The translations under genes and the position numbers were made by a program. Below the pieces are notes generated by a model that had not been told where the DNA came from, did not search any database, and saw only the letters and a list, made by a program, of their open reading frames with translations. Positions 25,257-34,350 of a stretch of 64,000 bases of DNA are shown here, one piece after another. Within the stretch, counting starts at the first letter, position 1. Each line of letters starts with the position of its first letter. This DNA comes from Candidatus Harpocratesius repetitus (GTDB lineage Archaea; Asgardarchaeota; Lokiarchaeia; Sigyniarchaeales; Promethearchaeaceae), in the NCBI GenBank assembly GCA_021498095.1, contig JAIZWK010000001.1, forward strand, positions 1,475,666-1,539,665, read 5' to 3'.

Positions 25257-27130
25257 GACACTGTTCAAAAAGATATATGACTTCCAAATTAACTTATTAA
25301 ATATAGAATATACTTTAGAATACTTAAGATCGCCTATTTTTTCCCCATTTCCCTCTTTAACGGCATATAATGGCGCCACGATGCGGATAGCGCCGTATAT
25401 GAAATCCCAATGTTGTCTTCATCGAAATTTCATGAGCAAAAAACAATGTTGTTCGCTTCTTAAGGGGAAATAACAAATCCAAATAGTTTCTGTTGTTTAA
25501 ATTTCCCCCCAATTGCTCAAAAGGAGATTGATCATTATGAATGCCTGTATATCGTGGTGTTGTATTATAATATAATCTGAAAAGTTCACACAACTGCGTA
25601 GTACCTTCAACTGTTTGGAATAATTTACTTAAATCAAGAAGAGGCCGAAAAATACCGAATATACGCTCAATCGTATTGCTGTTTTGGTAATTTGAGGCAA
25701 GATCATTTTTATTTTGTAAAGAAAAAATTTGAGGATTATTTTTAATCATTTTGTGAAGTTGAGATGCATATACATATGGTGATTTTTCTAGTCGAATCAT
25801 AAATTTTTGAAGATTAGATTTAAAGTTAATGGAATGATCTTTTAATAGATGATAAAATTCTTTTCCAAGTCGGCAAGATTGGAGATATATATTTTTAAGT
25901 TTTTTAAGTGATTTCACAATGCAAGAAAGTTCTTTAGATTTCTCATCTCTCGTTTTTCGAGCCTTCTTAAGTGTTTTAATAGTATCTTTTAGAGATTCTA
26001 CTCGCCTTTTGATTCGTTTTTCTAAAGCAATTAGTTTTTGATCCATAGTTTTGGTTCTTCCACTCTTTGAGTTTCGTTTAAATAATTTCAATTTTTGACG
26101 TTCTATACGATCTTTTGCCAATTTTCTTTCCCAATCGGCTTTTTGAGAAACTAACTTAGTTATTTTTCCACGAAGTTTTTCCAGAACTTTGGATATTCCA
26201 TCTCTTTTCTTTTTCTCCCGTTCACATGTGACCTTTATTTTCTTTATATGTCTCATTGATTCTCGATAAGCATGTACATGACAACCAAGATGTTGGGCAT
26301 GATGGAAGATTTCTGGAATTACAGTTTTATAAGCTTTATAGAGATCGCTAATAACAACTTTTATATTGCAGAATTTCTTGGAAATTGGTTTTAAAAACTT
26401 TGTAATCGATGCAGCTGTTCGATCGGGCGCATATTTTAGATCTAACAAATACTGAGAAAATTTCTCTGCTGCACCCAAAATAGAATAATTTCTTCCTTGA
26501 AACACCTCATCTGTTTCAGTAGTATTAACTTTGGTTCGGATTTCACAATCTAATTTTCGATTCATCGCTTTTGCTTTATTACCTGCTATATTTTGTATCA
26601 TCTTAATTTTATGTTTGGTCAGGTCTAATCCATAAATTAATTTGAGATGTTCCCTGATCTTATTAAGCGAAAGCCCTTTTAATTGAAGATCGGTAACAAT
26701 ACGACACAAAGTCGTTTCATCAACTGCTAAAATAGCAATAAAAACTCTTTGAGTTAATAAAATGAAAAAGTATTTAATTTTCGACATGTTAAATATTTTT
26801 GAGCGTAGCAATCTGGAAGCCTCGGTTTTCAGAAAATTATTGAAATTATTAGCACTTTTTCTTAATGCTCGCTCACTTTTGAACTTTTCACCTTGCCGAC
26901 AAAATTAAGAGACTCTTCGGAAACGTCCTTCCATGCATCTACGAGAAAAGCATTAATTATCTTGGAAATTACAGATTTTATCTTAGAATTCTTGTTTTGA
27001 TGTTGTTTTCTCGTTTATAGATTGTTTCAAACAATTGAATAGGAAAAAAATAGTCGAACTCAACGGTTCTTTGAATTTTGACTGTTTTCGAATAATGAAA
27101 TGAAAGTCACAGGTTTTCTTGAACAGTGTC
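25257..27130 (-). mobile_element. Second insertion sequence, 8-bp target duplication
   Basis: Terminal inverted repeats GACACTGTTCAA (25257-25268) and TTGAACAGTGTC (27119-27130) continue imperfectly for about 27 bases, both reaching a TGACTT. CTTTTTTA is repeated directly outside both ends (25249-25256 and 27131-27138), the target duplication. The element is 1,874 bp with one transposase on the minus strand and about 340 bases of noncoding DNA between the transposase start and the right end. The ends resemble IS6-family ends (GGCACTGTTGCAAA) more than those of copy 1, but the transposase is much longer than IS6 enzymes. Confidence 0.9.
25357..26787 (-). CDS. DDE transposase with long coiled-coil insertion
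   Basis: 476 residues from ATG 26787 (MSKIKYFFILLTQR); a TTG at 26811 is the upstream alternative. Catalytic residues appear as D in TETDEVFQG, D in VISDLYKAYK and E in NTIERIFGIF. Between the second and third about 200 residues are Lys/Arg/Glu-rich helix (KKIKVTCEREKKKRDGISKV and on), almost surely a coiled coil. The C-terminus ends in a Q-rich NQSPFEQLGG-like stretch common in transposases. The gene is intact. I do not assign an IS family with confidence. Confidence 0.85.
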   Translation of the reverse strand: MSKIKYFFILLTQRVFIAILAVDETTLCRIVTDLQLKGLSLNKIREHLKLIYGLDLTKHKIKMIQNIAGNKAKAMNRKLDCEIRTKVNTTETDEVFQGRNYSILGAAEKFSQYLLDLKYAPDRTAASITKFLKPISKKFCNIKVVISDLYKAYKTVIPEIFHHAQHLGCHVHAYRESMRHIKKIKVTCEREKKKRDGISKVLEKLRGKITKLVSQKADWERKLAKDRIERQKLKLFKRNSKSGRTKTMDQKLIALEKRIKRRVESLKDTIKTLKKARKTRDEKSKELSCIVKSLKKLKNIYLQSCRLGKEFYHLLKDHSINFKSNLQKFMIRLEKSPYVYASQLHKMIKNNPQIFSLQNKNDLASNYQNSNTIERIFGIFRPLLDLSKLFQTVEGTTQLCELFRLYYNTTPRYTGIHNDQSPFEQLGGNLNNRNYLDLLFPLKKRTTLFFAHEISMKTTLGFHIRRYPHRGAIICR

Positions 27131-27234
27131 CTTTTTTATTACTTAGCTTATAATAGTAATAACACAATCATTATGCTATAAAATAGTAATATCAGAAACC
27201 AAAAATATCAGAAATACGTAACTATAATTGGGCG

Positions 27235-28413
27235 ATGATGATTATAAAAAGAAACCAGAATTGGTATATTTTTTTAATCTCGATGTTATTAATTCCACAA
27301 ATCTGTCCCGTAACTGCAATTTCAGACTTGACAGAAGATGATTCACCAAAAATTGCATGGAAATATTGGAATTCTAAAGATCGGTTAAATAATGATTCAA
27401 ATTGGATTGAACATCCTGAATTAAAACAAGCACCCCCTTTAAATTCTGCTGGAATTCCCATTTTACTAGATGAAGCGGAAAATAGTTCTTTTACCTTTGG
27501 TGTTTTAGCTGATCGACAAGTCTATGTATATTTAGAAGTAGAAATTGGTGATTTGAATCTTTATATTCTATCGTCAACTGGAGAATTATTATATAATTCT
27601 TCAAATTATGCTGGGTATAATGAATTCATCACATTTACTCCGAATGAAAATGAGAATATTGTGATTAAAATAATTCATCCTATAGAGGATTCAACTGAAA
27701 TCGCACAAGGATTGCTGTATATACGGCAAAATATGGTATTTTCTGGAACTAAAATGCAATTTTTTATGAATGCAACCTCAGAAAATTATTCTACGCTATA
27801 CTTTCGAGTTGATCAAGATTTTGGAGGGATTTGTTTAGATTATCCTAATTCATTAGTTCTTCAAAATCTGACTATTTTTCATAGTATAAGATACTTGGAA
27901 AGAGACGATTTTTATTCGTTTTTGGTATATGAAGACACTTATGAACTTACTAATCCAACAGATTTAATAAATGTAAATAATCAAAAGTATACAGGTTTGC
28001 AAACATTAGAGTGGGCTTGCCAAAAATCAGCATTTTCTGAACCCATTCTTGATTTTGCGATAAATAATTCCCATAATTTTGCTAATGTATCTGGTCTACT
28101 TCCTTATAAACCAGAACTGGGTTTAGTTGAATTGGGTACAGGTTTTCCTGCAGGAACTTATTTGACTTTATCTGTAATACAAGGCTTTGGTACAGTAAAT
28201 ATAACAATATATCCTGTAAAAGGTGAAGAAATTTTACAAGAAGATCCTATTAATGATGACTCAACAGAAACTACAGGTACTACAAACAATCCTTCTAATC
28301 CTGTCATATCTGGAATTCCAGAACGAGCCTATATTATAGGTGGGATCAGCATAGTTGGTATTATTTTCTTTTCATGGAGCGCTTTTAAAAAGCGAAGATC
28401 TTTTTTCACTTAA
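27235..28413 (+). CDS. Secreted or surface protein with C-terminal membrane anchor
   Basis: 392 residues. ATG 27235 begins an N-terminal signal peptide (hydrophobic WYIFLISMLLIPQICPV, cleavage probable after TAIS or nearby). A long extracellular region of mostly beta character follows, with aromatic and Asn residues and NxS/T sites, then a Thr/Asn/Ser-rich stalk (EETTGTTNNPSNP style, about 345-360). A transmembrane helix (AYIIGGISIVGIIFFSW) and basic KKRRS tail end the protein. The segment VYLEVEIGDLNLYILSSTGE resembles bacterial prepeptidase C-terminal (PPC) beta domains. Topology is clear; function unknown. Confidence 0.75.
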   Translation: MMIIKRNQNWYIFLISMLLIPQICPVTAISDLTEDDSPKIAWKYWNSKDRLNNDSNWIEHPELKQAPPLNSAGIPILLDEAENSSFTFGVLADRQVYVYLEVEIGDLNLYILSSTGELLYNSSNYAGYNEFITFTPNENENIVIKIIHPIEDSTEIAQGLLYIRQNMVFSGTKMQFFMNATSENYSTLYFRVDQDFGGICLDYPNSLVLQNLTIFHSIRYLERDDFYSFLVYEDTYELTNPTDLINVNNQKYTGLQTLEWACQKSAFSEPILDFAINNSHNFANVSGLLPYKPELGLVELGTGFPAGTYLTLSVIQGFGTVNITIYPVKGEEILQEDPINDDSTETTGTTNNPSNPVISGIPERAYIIGGISIVGIIFFSWSAFKKRRSFFT

Positions 28414-28513
28414 AAGATCAAGATTAATAACACCATATTCAATCGTATTATTCTTGATCTTTTGCTCTCTTTGGATTCGTGCACTTTTTTTTGAATTGAA
28501 TATTATATAATAT

Positions 28514-29584
28514 ATGCAAAATTCATCCAAGCAGAAATCAAATCGTTCTTTTTCAAATAATACCCAAAATATCGTATTAAAAATCTTTAATCCAAGCAAA
28601 TGGGAAAGAACTGCTATTGTTCAATGTGTCATCCCATGGGATGGAGAATTAAAAAATCTTCAAGTATATACCGAAAATAATGAAGAAATTACTGCACAAA
28701 TTCAAGAGCAATCTCCAAATAGATGGCTTTTTAGATTTGTCGCTGAAAATATCCCTCCACTTTCAACAATCAATTACATTATAAAGCCTATGGATAGATC
28801 TGCAATATTTCTACCTCCTGATGAAGGATTACTTGATGGTAATGATTATTATTTAGAAAACGATATTATGCGCGTGGTTCTTGAAGAAGAAGGATATATA
28901 ACCATAATGCATCGAGAAGATAAATCAGATGATAGTGAGTCTGGTGAAAAAATATATGCAATGGGCGAAGAATTAACAGAGGGATCTATTTGGGCTGGTG
29001 AATCATTTTACAACTTTTTGCAAATGAACCAATTTTCAATAAATTCTATGGAGATAAGAGAGTTTAACGATTCAAAATTAATTGAAGCGAGCGATTTCGT
29101 TGGAAAAATTGAAGTAAAATATAAATATCAAAATACTAATGAAAGTATTATTCCTATAAAAATGCAATTCTCTATTCAAAAGGGTGAATCTCCTTATGTT
29201 AACTTTGTTTTCACCATTCCAGAAGAAATTTTGGTGAATTCATTTAAATTTACTGTATTAAATCCAATTCCATTTACTGCATGTGAATATTTATTGAAAG
29301 AAAATTATGCAATATTTTGGAATAAAGATCTTCAAAGAGGATTATTATTTTTACATGAAAACATCGAAAAAGTTATCGATCTGTCGAAAATTAATTCTGA
29401 GAACACCACCAATTCTAGAGTAATTTTTAATGTAGAAAGAGATTTCTTTAAAACTCTGAATGATAATTTTTCATATGCACTAATTCCTCTAAAACCTGAA
29501 GATTTTGATGATGGAATACCATCTGAAGATGTAATCCAAAAATTAGTCTTTGATTTCTATCATCCTTTTATTGTTGAAATCTAA
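28514..29584 (+). CDS. Stand-alone beta-domain resembling the C-terminus of GH38 mannosidases
   Basis: 356 residues. The opening IVLKIFNPSKWERTAIVQC and later YYLENDIMRVVLEEEGYITI follow the pattern of the C-terminal beta-sandwich of alpha-mannosidase (GH38), where N(P)(S)...ER..V and LEN...RV.....G.I are typical. The catalytic barrel with its Asp residues is missing, and no signal peptide is seen, so this may be a stand-alone carbohydrate-binding or scaffolding domain. It lies 100 bases after the surface protein and 89 before hypC. The family call is from pattern memory; catalytic activity is not expected. Confidence 0.55.
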   Translation: MQNSSKQKSNRSFSNNTQNIVLKIFNPSKWERTAIVQCVIPWDGELKNLQVYTENNEEITAQIQEQSPNRWLFRFVAENIPPLSTINYIIKPMDRSAIFLPPDEGLLDGNDYYLENDIMRVVLEEEGYITIMHREDKSDDSESGEKIYAMGEELTEGSIWAGESFYNFLQMNQFSINSMEIREFNDSKLIEASDFVGKIEVKYKYQNTNESIIPIKMQFSIQKGESPYVNFVFTIPEEILVNSFKFTVLNPIPFTACEYLLKENYAIFWNKDLQRGLLFLHENIEKVIDLSKINSENTTNSRVIFNVERDFFKTLNDNFSYALIPLKPEDFDDGIPSEDVIQKLVFDFYHPFIVEI

Positions 29585-29673
29585 TCAGTTGATCGTTAAT
29601 TGAGAGAAAAATTTCGGTCAGTATTTTTTCCCAATTTTTAATAGAGATCATATATAGTAACATTTGATATTAT

Positions 29674-29916
29674 ATGTGTTTAGCTATTCCCGGGAAAATT
29701 TTAACACTAGAAGGTACAAGTGCGCTTGCGGATTTTGATGGTACCCAAAAAAAGATAGTTACTGCCTTGTTACCCCGAGTAAAAGTGGGTGATTATGTAA
29801 TTGTCCATGCGGGCTATGCTATTGAAACAATCAGCCAAGAGGCCGCGGCGGAATCCATTGCGCTTTGGCGAAATATGATCTCTGATGGTCTTATAGATAA
29901 ATCAAATTATGTCTGA
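29674..29916 (+). CDS. hypC: Hydrogenase assembly chaperone HypC
   Basis: 80 residues, the normal size. Begins MCLAIPGKI, with the essential N-terminal Cys2, followed by the OB-like barrel (VGDYVIVHAGYAIETIS). HypC works with HypD to carry the Fe(CN)2CO unit to the large hydrogenase subunit; Cys2 contacts the iron. ATG 29674 follows a TATA-like CATATATAG (29649-29657). The convergent hypF ends about 100 bases away. Part of the scattered hyp cluster 29.6-36.8 kb. Confidence 0.96.
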   Translation: MCLAIPGKILTLEGTSALADFDGTQKKIVTALLPRVKVGDYVIVHAGYAIETISQEAAAESIALWRNMISDGLIDKSNYV

Positions 29917-30012
29917 TTTTAATTAATTCAGCTTGATTATATTTGATTTTATCTGATTTAAGTTGATTTTTATTGATTCTTTTTTATTAAATTCGATTTA
30001 AATTTACTAATT
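29917..30012. repeat. Degenerate short repeats between convergent hypC and hypF
   Basis: From about 29917 to 29975 the unit TTGATTTTA or variants (TGATTTTAATT, TTGATTATA, TTGATTTTA, CTGATTTAA, TTGATTTTTA, TTGATTC) recurs about seven times at 9-11 base spacing. T-rich runs at both strands fit two-way transcription termination. Purpose otherwise unknown. Confidence 0.35.
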
Positions 30013-32478
30013 TCATTTTTTTTGGTATTTTGCCGCAGCAATAGCTATTTGACCGATAGAAATTCCTGCATCTCCAGGTGGAACCATCCGATGCATCAAA
30101 AATTCCAGACCTGCTTTTAGTATTTCTTCATTTAATATGCGGGTAATAATTTCATTATAAGCAATTCCTCCGGTAAATCCTATTTTATTTATACCTTTGG
30201 ATACGGCTATTTTGATTGCCTTTCGAGCGAAAATACGAGCAATCATTTCAACCAGATATAGCGCAATTTTTCTTTTATCTGCTTCATGTAACTTATTTTT
30301 TTGACTCCAGACGAACAACATTGCATCGTAAATCATTTCATCTATATTTAATTTATTCCCATCCGTATATTTAGAAAGGTCTTGAAGAAAATCGAAATTC
30401 TTTGCATCCTCTCCGTTTATATCCCAAATGAAACCTTCTAAACGCATAGCAGGTTCTCCGCGGTATGTTCTTAAGTGACAAACATCGAATCCAGCGGCAA
30501 TGGCGTCAAGGCAGCGACCAAAACTGGAAGTAAGTGGTATTTTTTTGAAATCTTGAGTTTTATTCTTATTTGTTGGGTGAATTTGTTCAATTTGTTGAAA
30601 TATATATTTTGCTTCCATAGTTCCATGTGAAAGAAAATGTGAGAAAGGGAAACGGGATTCCCATGTATTTAAATTTTCAAGTTCTCCCCTTTTAGCAGCT
30701 ACATTCAGGATAAGCGACATTAACATTCGATCTGGGTATTTCGCGCAGAGATCTCCACCGATCATTGGAATTGGATTTATCCAAGCCATTCGAGAAACAG
30801 AAAGATAACCTCCAAGAAGTATTTCTCCCCCCCATGCAGTGCCATCTATGCCATATCCAATTCCATCAGCAGCAATTACGACTATCTCCTCATTAATGGA
30901 TAATTTGTGATCAACCATTAATGAAGCCAAATGTGCGTGATGATGTTGCACTGAAATTATTGAATTATTCAGTTTATTATGGTAAATTTTTGCTAATTTA
31001 GTGGATTGAAACAATGGATGAAGGTCATGAACAATGGTATGGATTTCATCTGGGTTTATTTGTAGTAAATTTTGCATATGTGAGAGAGCTTTATCTAAAA
31101 ATTCAAAAGTCGCCAAATTATTTACATTTCCTATATGTTGAGTGGGAAATATACGGTCTCCCCTTGAAATTGCTCCAGTGCTGTTTAATTCTGCACCAAC
31201 TGCTAAAATACTTCCTTTTTTTGTTGGAAACGGTAATTTAAAATATTCTGGGACATATCCTCTAGATCTTCTAATTAAAAGATGGTGGTTCATTACAGGT
31301 CGGATAACCGAGTCATCACAACGCTGATAAATTTCCCGGTTATGAAGATAAATTTCATCCGCAAGTATTCCTATCTCTTGGACTATTTCTTCATTTGCAG
31401 TAGCCATCGGATGTGAACTTACATTACCACTTGTGAAAATCAGAGGGATATTTCCTATTTTTTCAAATATATAATAATGAATTCCCATATAAGGAAGAAT
31501 TACTCCAATATTTGGCAAACCTGGGGCAATATTTTCGGGAAGATGATGATTCTGTGTACTTTTTGATAATTTAGGTAGTAATACGATTGGTCGTCGAAAA
31601 GATCTAAGTGCTTGTAAAGATGAAGATGAAACATTAAAATATTCGTGAATTGTTGATTCATCGGGAAACATGACTGCAAACGGTTTGAACTTGCGATCAC
31701 GCTTTCGTTCTCTTAGAGAAGCAATTGCATTTTGATCATCTGCACGACAAATTAAATTAACCCCGCCGATCCCTTTTAAAGCAATTATTTTCGAGTTTTT
31801 AATATGCTCCACAATTTCATCCATAATTTTATGTTGCGAGATCTTTAATATTGGAGTATTGGGAATATAATGATAATAGAATGGACCACATTCCGTACAA
31901 TTGAAAGTTTGTGCATGAAATCTTCGATTTTCTGGATCATTATATATTTTATTGCAAGAATCACAAAAAGGAAATATATCCACCGTGCTATTCTGCCTAT
32001 CATAGGGGAGTGAGCGCATAATTGTAAACCTAGGTCCGCATTCTGCACAAGCAATAAAAGGGTACTCATAAAATCTATTAGATAAGGAATTTTTGAATTC
32101 TTTTAAACAAGATGTACAAATAGCTATATCTGGAGGTAAAGTCAATCCTTTTCCTGTTCCGGGGTTGCTTGGGATAATTCTTAATTGTGAGTAATCAATA
32201 TTTGGATGTGGAACTGCCTCCATCAGTTTAATCTGTTCGATAAAAGCAATTGGTGGAATCTCTTTCTTAAGTTTTTGGAATAATTCTTCAAATTGAACAT
32301 TTTTATTCAATCGTTTTAAATGTAATGTAACCCCAAGATTACCAGTATTCTGAATCGTTCCTGCAATTGGATATTTAGAAAGAAAATTAAAAAGAAAGGG
32401 TCTAAATCCAACACCTTGCACTATACCTGAAATTACAATATCAACAAAATCTGCTTGTGAAAATGCTTTTGTGTTCAT
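30013..32478 (-). CDS. hypF: Carbamoyltransferase HypF
   Basis: 821 residues. An N-terminal acylphosphatase domain (GIVQGVGFRPFLF, about 11-98) is followed by two zinc fingers (CTSC...CAEC and CDSC...CTEC), a YrdC-like domain and the Kae1-like C-terminal half with QHHHAHLASLM and GIGYGIDGTAWGGE. It makes a carbamoyl-adenylate and passes the carbamoyl to the C-terminal Cys of HypE, the source of the CN ligands. hypE lies 16 bases upstream on the same strand, so they are co-transcribed. All key parts are intact. Confidence 0.97.
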   Translation of the reverse strand: MNTKAFSQADFVDIVISGIVQGVGFRPFLFNFLSKYPIAGTIQNTGNLGVTLHLKRLNKNVQFEELFQKLKKEIPPIAFIEQIKLMEAVPHPNIDYSQLRIIPSNPGTGKGLTLPPDIAICTSCLKEFKNSLSNRFYEYPFIACAECGPRFTIMRSLPYDRQNSTVDIFPFCDSCNKIYNDPENRRFHAQTFNCTECGPFYYHYIPNTPILKISQHKIMDEIVEHIKNSKIIALKGIGGVNLICRADDQNAIASLRERKRDRKFKPFAVMFPDESTIHEYFNVSSSSLQALRSFRRPIVLLPKLSKSTQNHHLPENIAPGLPNIGVILPYMGIHYYIFEKIGNIPLIFTSGNVSSHPMATANEEIVQEIGILADEIYLHNREIYQRCDDSVIRPVMNHHLLIRRSRGYVPEYFKLPFPTKKGSILAVGAELNSTGAISRGDRIFPTQHIGNVNNLATFEFLDKALSHMQNLLQINPDEIHTIVHDLHPLFQSTKLAKIYHNKLNNSIISVQHHHAHLASLMVDHKLSINEEIVVIAADGIGYGIDGTAWGGEILLGGYLSVSRMAWINPIPMIGGDLCAKYPDRMLMSLILNVAAKRGELENLNTWESRFPFSHFLSHGTMEAKYIFQQIEQIHPTNKNKTQDFKKIPLTSSFGRCLDAIAAGFDVCHLRTYRGEPAMRLEGFIWDINGEDAKNFDFLQDLSKYTDGNKLNIDEMIYDAMLFVWSQKNKLHEADKRKIALYLVEMIARIFARKAIKIAVSKGINKIGFTGGIAYNEIITRILNEEILKAGLEFLMHRMVPPGDAGISIGQIAIAAAKYQKK

Positions 32479-32494
32479 AGTATTCTATTCACAC

Positions 32495-33535
32495 TCAACA
32501 AATACGAGGTATTAGTTCGCCCATGGGTTTTTCAACAATACGTTTACCCCCTAATGGGGTTTCCATAATTACCATATCGGGTTTCTCTGCTTTAACCTCT
32601 CCAATCAATACAGCATCACGTCCTGAAGTTATTTGTTGTAATTTTGTAAGGACTTCTTCAGCGTATTCTGCTTCTACACAGAGGATTGCTTTTCCTTCAT
32701 TTGCGATTTCTAGTGGTTCTAAGCCAAGAATGTCTGCAATAGATTGAACTTCCCGTTTTACGGGGATTTTATTCTGTTCAATCCAAATACTTACATTCGA
32801 TTTATGTGCCCACTCATTTAATGCCGCTGCTAATCCTCCACGTGTAGGATCTTTCATGGCTTGAATACCTGAAGTTGTTTCAATAATGGGAAGAAGATCA
32901 ATAAGACAACGTTCATCTGATTCGAGGGGTGTTTCCAATGCAAAATTTTGCCGTTGTGCAATAAGGGCTGCTCCATGGTCCCCAATGCTGCCCGTAAGAA
33001 TTATTTTCGATCCTGGTTTGCAATTTGCATCAAAAATACGGCGATTTTTAGGTTTTATTCCAATTCCAGTTGTTGCAATAATAACATCTTTTAACGCACC
33101 TTTAGGTAATACTTTAGTGTCTCCAGCTATAATCGCAACATTTGCCTGTTTTGCAGTCTGATTAAATGACTTGATTATTTTATCCAGTAATCGAAATTCT
33201 GTTCCTTCTTCAATGAATATTGTTGATGTTATTGCTAATGGACGGGCACCCATCATTAATAAATCATTTACGGTGCCAGCCACAGATAAACTTCCCAAAT
33301 CTCCTCCGGGAAAGAACAGTGGTTCTACTGTGTGACCATCTGCTGTGATCACAATCTCTTCATCTGAATTTTCTAAAGGAATAGTAGCACCATCATCATA
33401 TGAATCTACACCAATTCCATTACCAATTTTCTTGATTAAGATTCGATCAGTGATAAAGTGAATGAGGTGGTCTTGCATAATCCCACCACCACCATGTCCG
33501 AGTTGAACAATCTCATCTAATTTATGTTTTTCCAA
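32495..33535 (-). CDS. hypE: Carbamoyl-dehydratase HypE
   Basis: 346 residues. The AIR-synthase-type fold shows the N-terminal GHGGGGIMQDHLI and ADGHTVEPLFFPGGD (ATP/Mg site) and ends with the signature PRIC, whose last Cys accepts the carbamoyl from HypF and is dehydrated to thiocyanate. The start is TTG 33535 (TTGGAAAAACATAAA), preceded by an AGGGTG element; no other start fits before GHGGGG. It is upstream of hypF with 16 bases between. Confidence 0.96.
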   Translation of the reverse strand: MEKHKLDEIVQLGHGGGGIMQDHLIHFITDRILIKKIGNGIGVDSYDDGATIPLENSDEEIVITADGHTVEPLFFPGGDLGSLSVAGTVNDLLMMGARPLAITSTIFIEEGTEFRLLDKIIKSFNQTAKQANVAIIAGDTKVLPKGALKDVIIATTGIGIKPKNRRIFDANCKPGSKIILTGSIGDHGAALIAQRQNFALETPLESDERCLIDLLPIIETTSGIQAMKDPTRGGLAAALNEWAHKSNVSIWIEQNKIPVKREVQSIADILGLEPLEIANEGKAILCVEAEYAEEVLTKLQQITSGRDAVLIGEVKAEKPDMVIMETPLGGKRIVEKPMGELIPRIC

Positions 33536-33655
33536 GTTTTTTACACCCTAAGTTAATGATAGAGATAAAGTTAACTCATGAAAAAATTTTTTGAATATCT
33601 TGTTTAATTATCGGATAACCGCATTTTTATTAATGGCATAACATTAAAATTAACT

Positions 33656-34273
33656 ATGGATATATCTGAAAAATATTCCCACATTCGCCAAGATTTATCT
33701 TCTATATTTGAGAACAAGCCCAAGTTTTTGTTATTAGGAATCGGAGAGAATAGGATGGGAGATGATGGTGCAGGACAGTATATTAGTTTTTATCTTGACA
33801 AGTTTAACAAATATTCCAAGATTGCAATAATAAATGGGGGTATTACTCCAGAAGAACGACTGGATGAAATTATTCAATTTCAACCCGAATTCATGTTGAT
33901 TTTAGATGTCATTGATTTACCTGCACCTGCAGGAACTGTAGATTTATTTGAAGAATCACGAATGCAAAACTATCTACCAATTTCATCCCATAGCATGCCA
34001 CTTCCTGTGTTTGTAGATAGATGTCGACAATATATTCCAGAGATTCAAATGAAATTATTAGGTATTAAGCCTTATTCTTTAGAATTTTTAGATCATTACT
34101 CTTTATTTAAAGAAGATATATATGATTTGGATGAAAAAGAAGCAAATCCAAATATTCCCTTTTATGATTTTAATTTAACTAAAGAAATGAAGGAAATATG
34201 TGATAATTTAGTGCAGATATTCGCTGAACTCTTTCAAGAATATTATGAAATAGATAATTCTGACAAAAGATAA
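33656..34273 (+). CDS. Hydrogenase maturation protease (M52/HycI family)
   Basis: 205 residues. GIGENRMGDDGAG is the family signature (usually GxGNxxxxDDGxG; here Glu in place of the usual Asn), with metal-binding Asp residues in GDDG, LDVIDLPAPAG, and a His in SSHSMPL. These enzymes cut the C-terminal tail of the large subunit after the Ni-binding His once nickel is in place. In this window the only tail that fits is on VhuU (21 residues after H28), because VhuA has none. It is divergent from hypE. Family is clear; the substrate is inferred. Confidence 0.9.
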   Translation: MDISEKYSHIRQDLSSIFENKPKFLLLGIGENRMGDDGAGQYISFYLDKFNKYSKIAIINGGITPEERLDEIIQFQPEFMLILDVIDLPAPAGTVDLFEESRMQNYLPISSHSMPLPVFVDRCRQYIPEIQMKLLGIKPYSLEFLDHYSLFKEDIYDLDEKEANPNIPFYDFNLTKEMKEICDNLVQIFAELFQEYYEIDNSDKR

Positions 34274-34350
34274 TTCAGAAATTAAAAATTTTTAAAAATA
34301 AATAATATAAAATCAAATAAACAAAAAAGAGAGATATGTAAGGTGATCAG

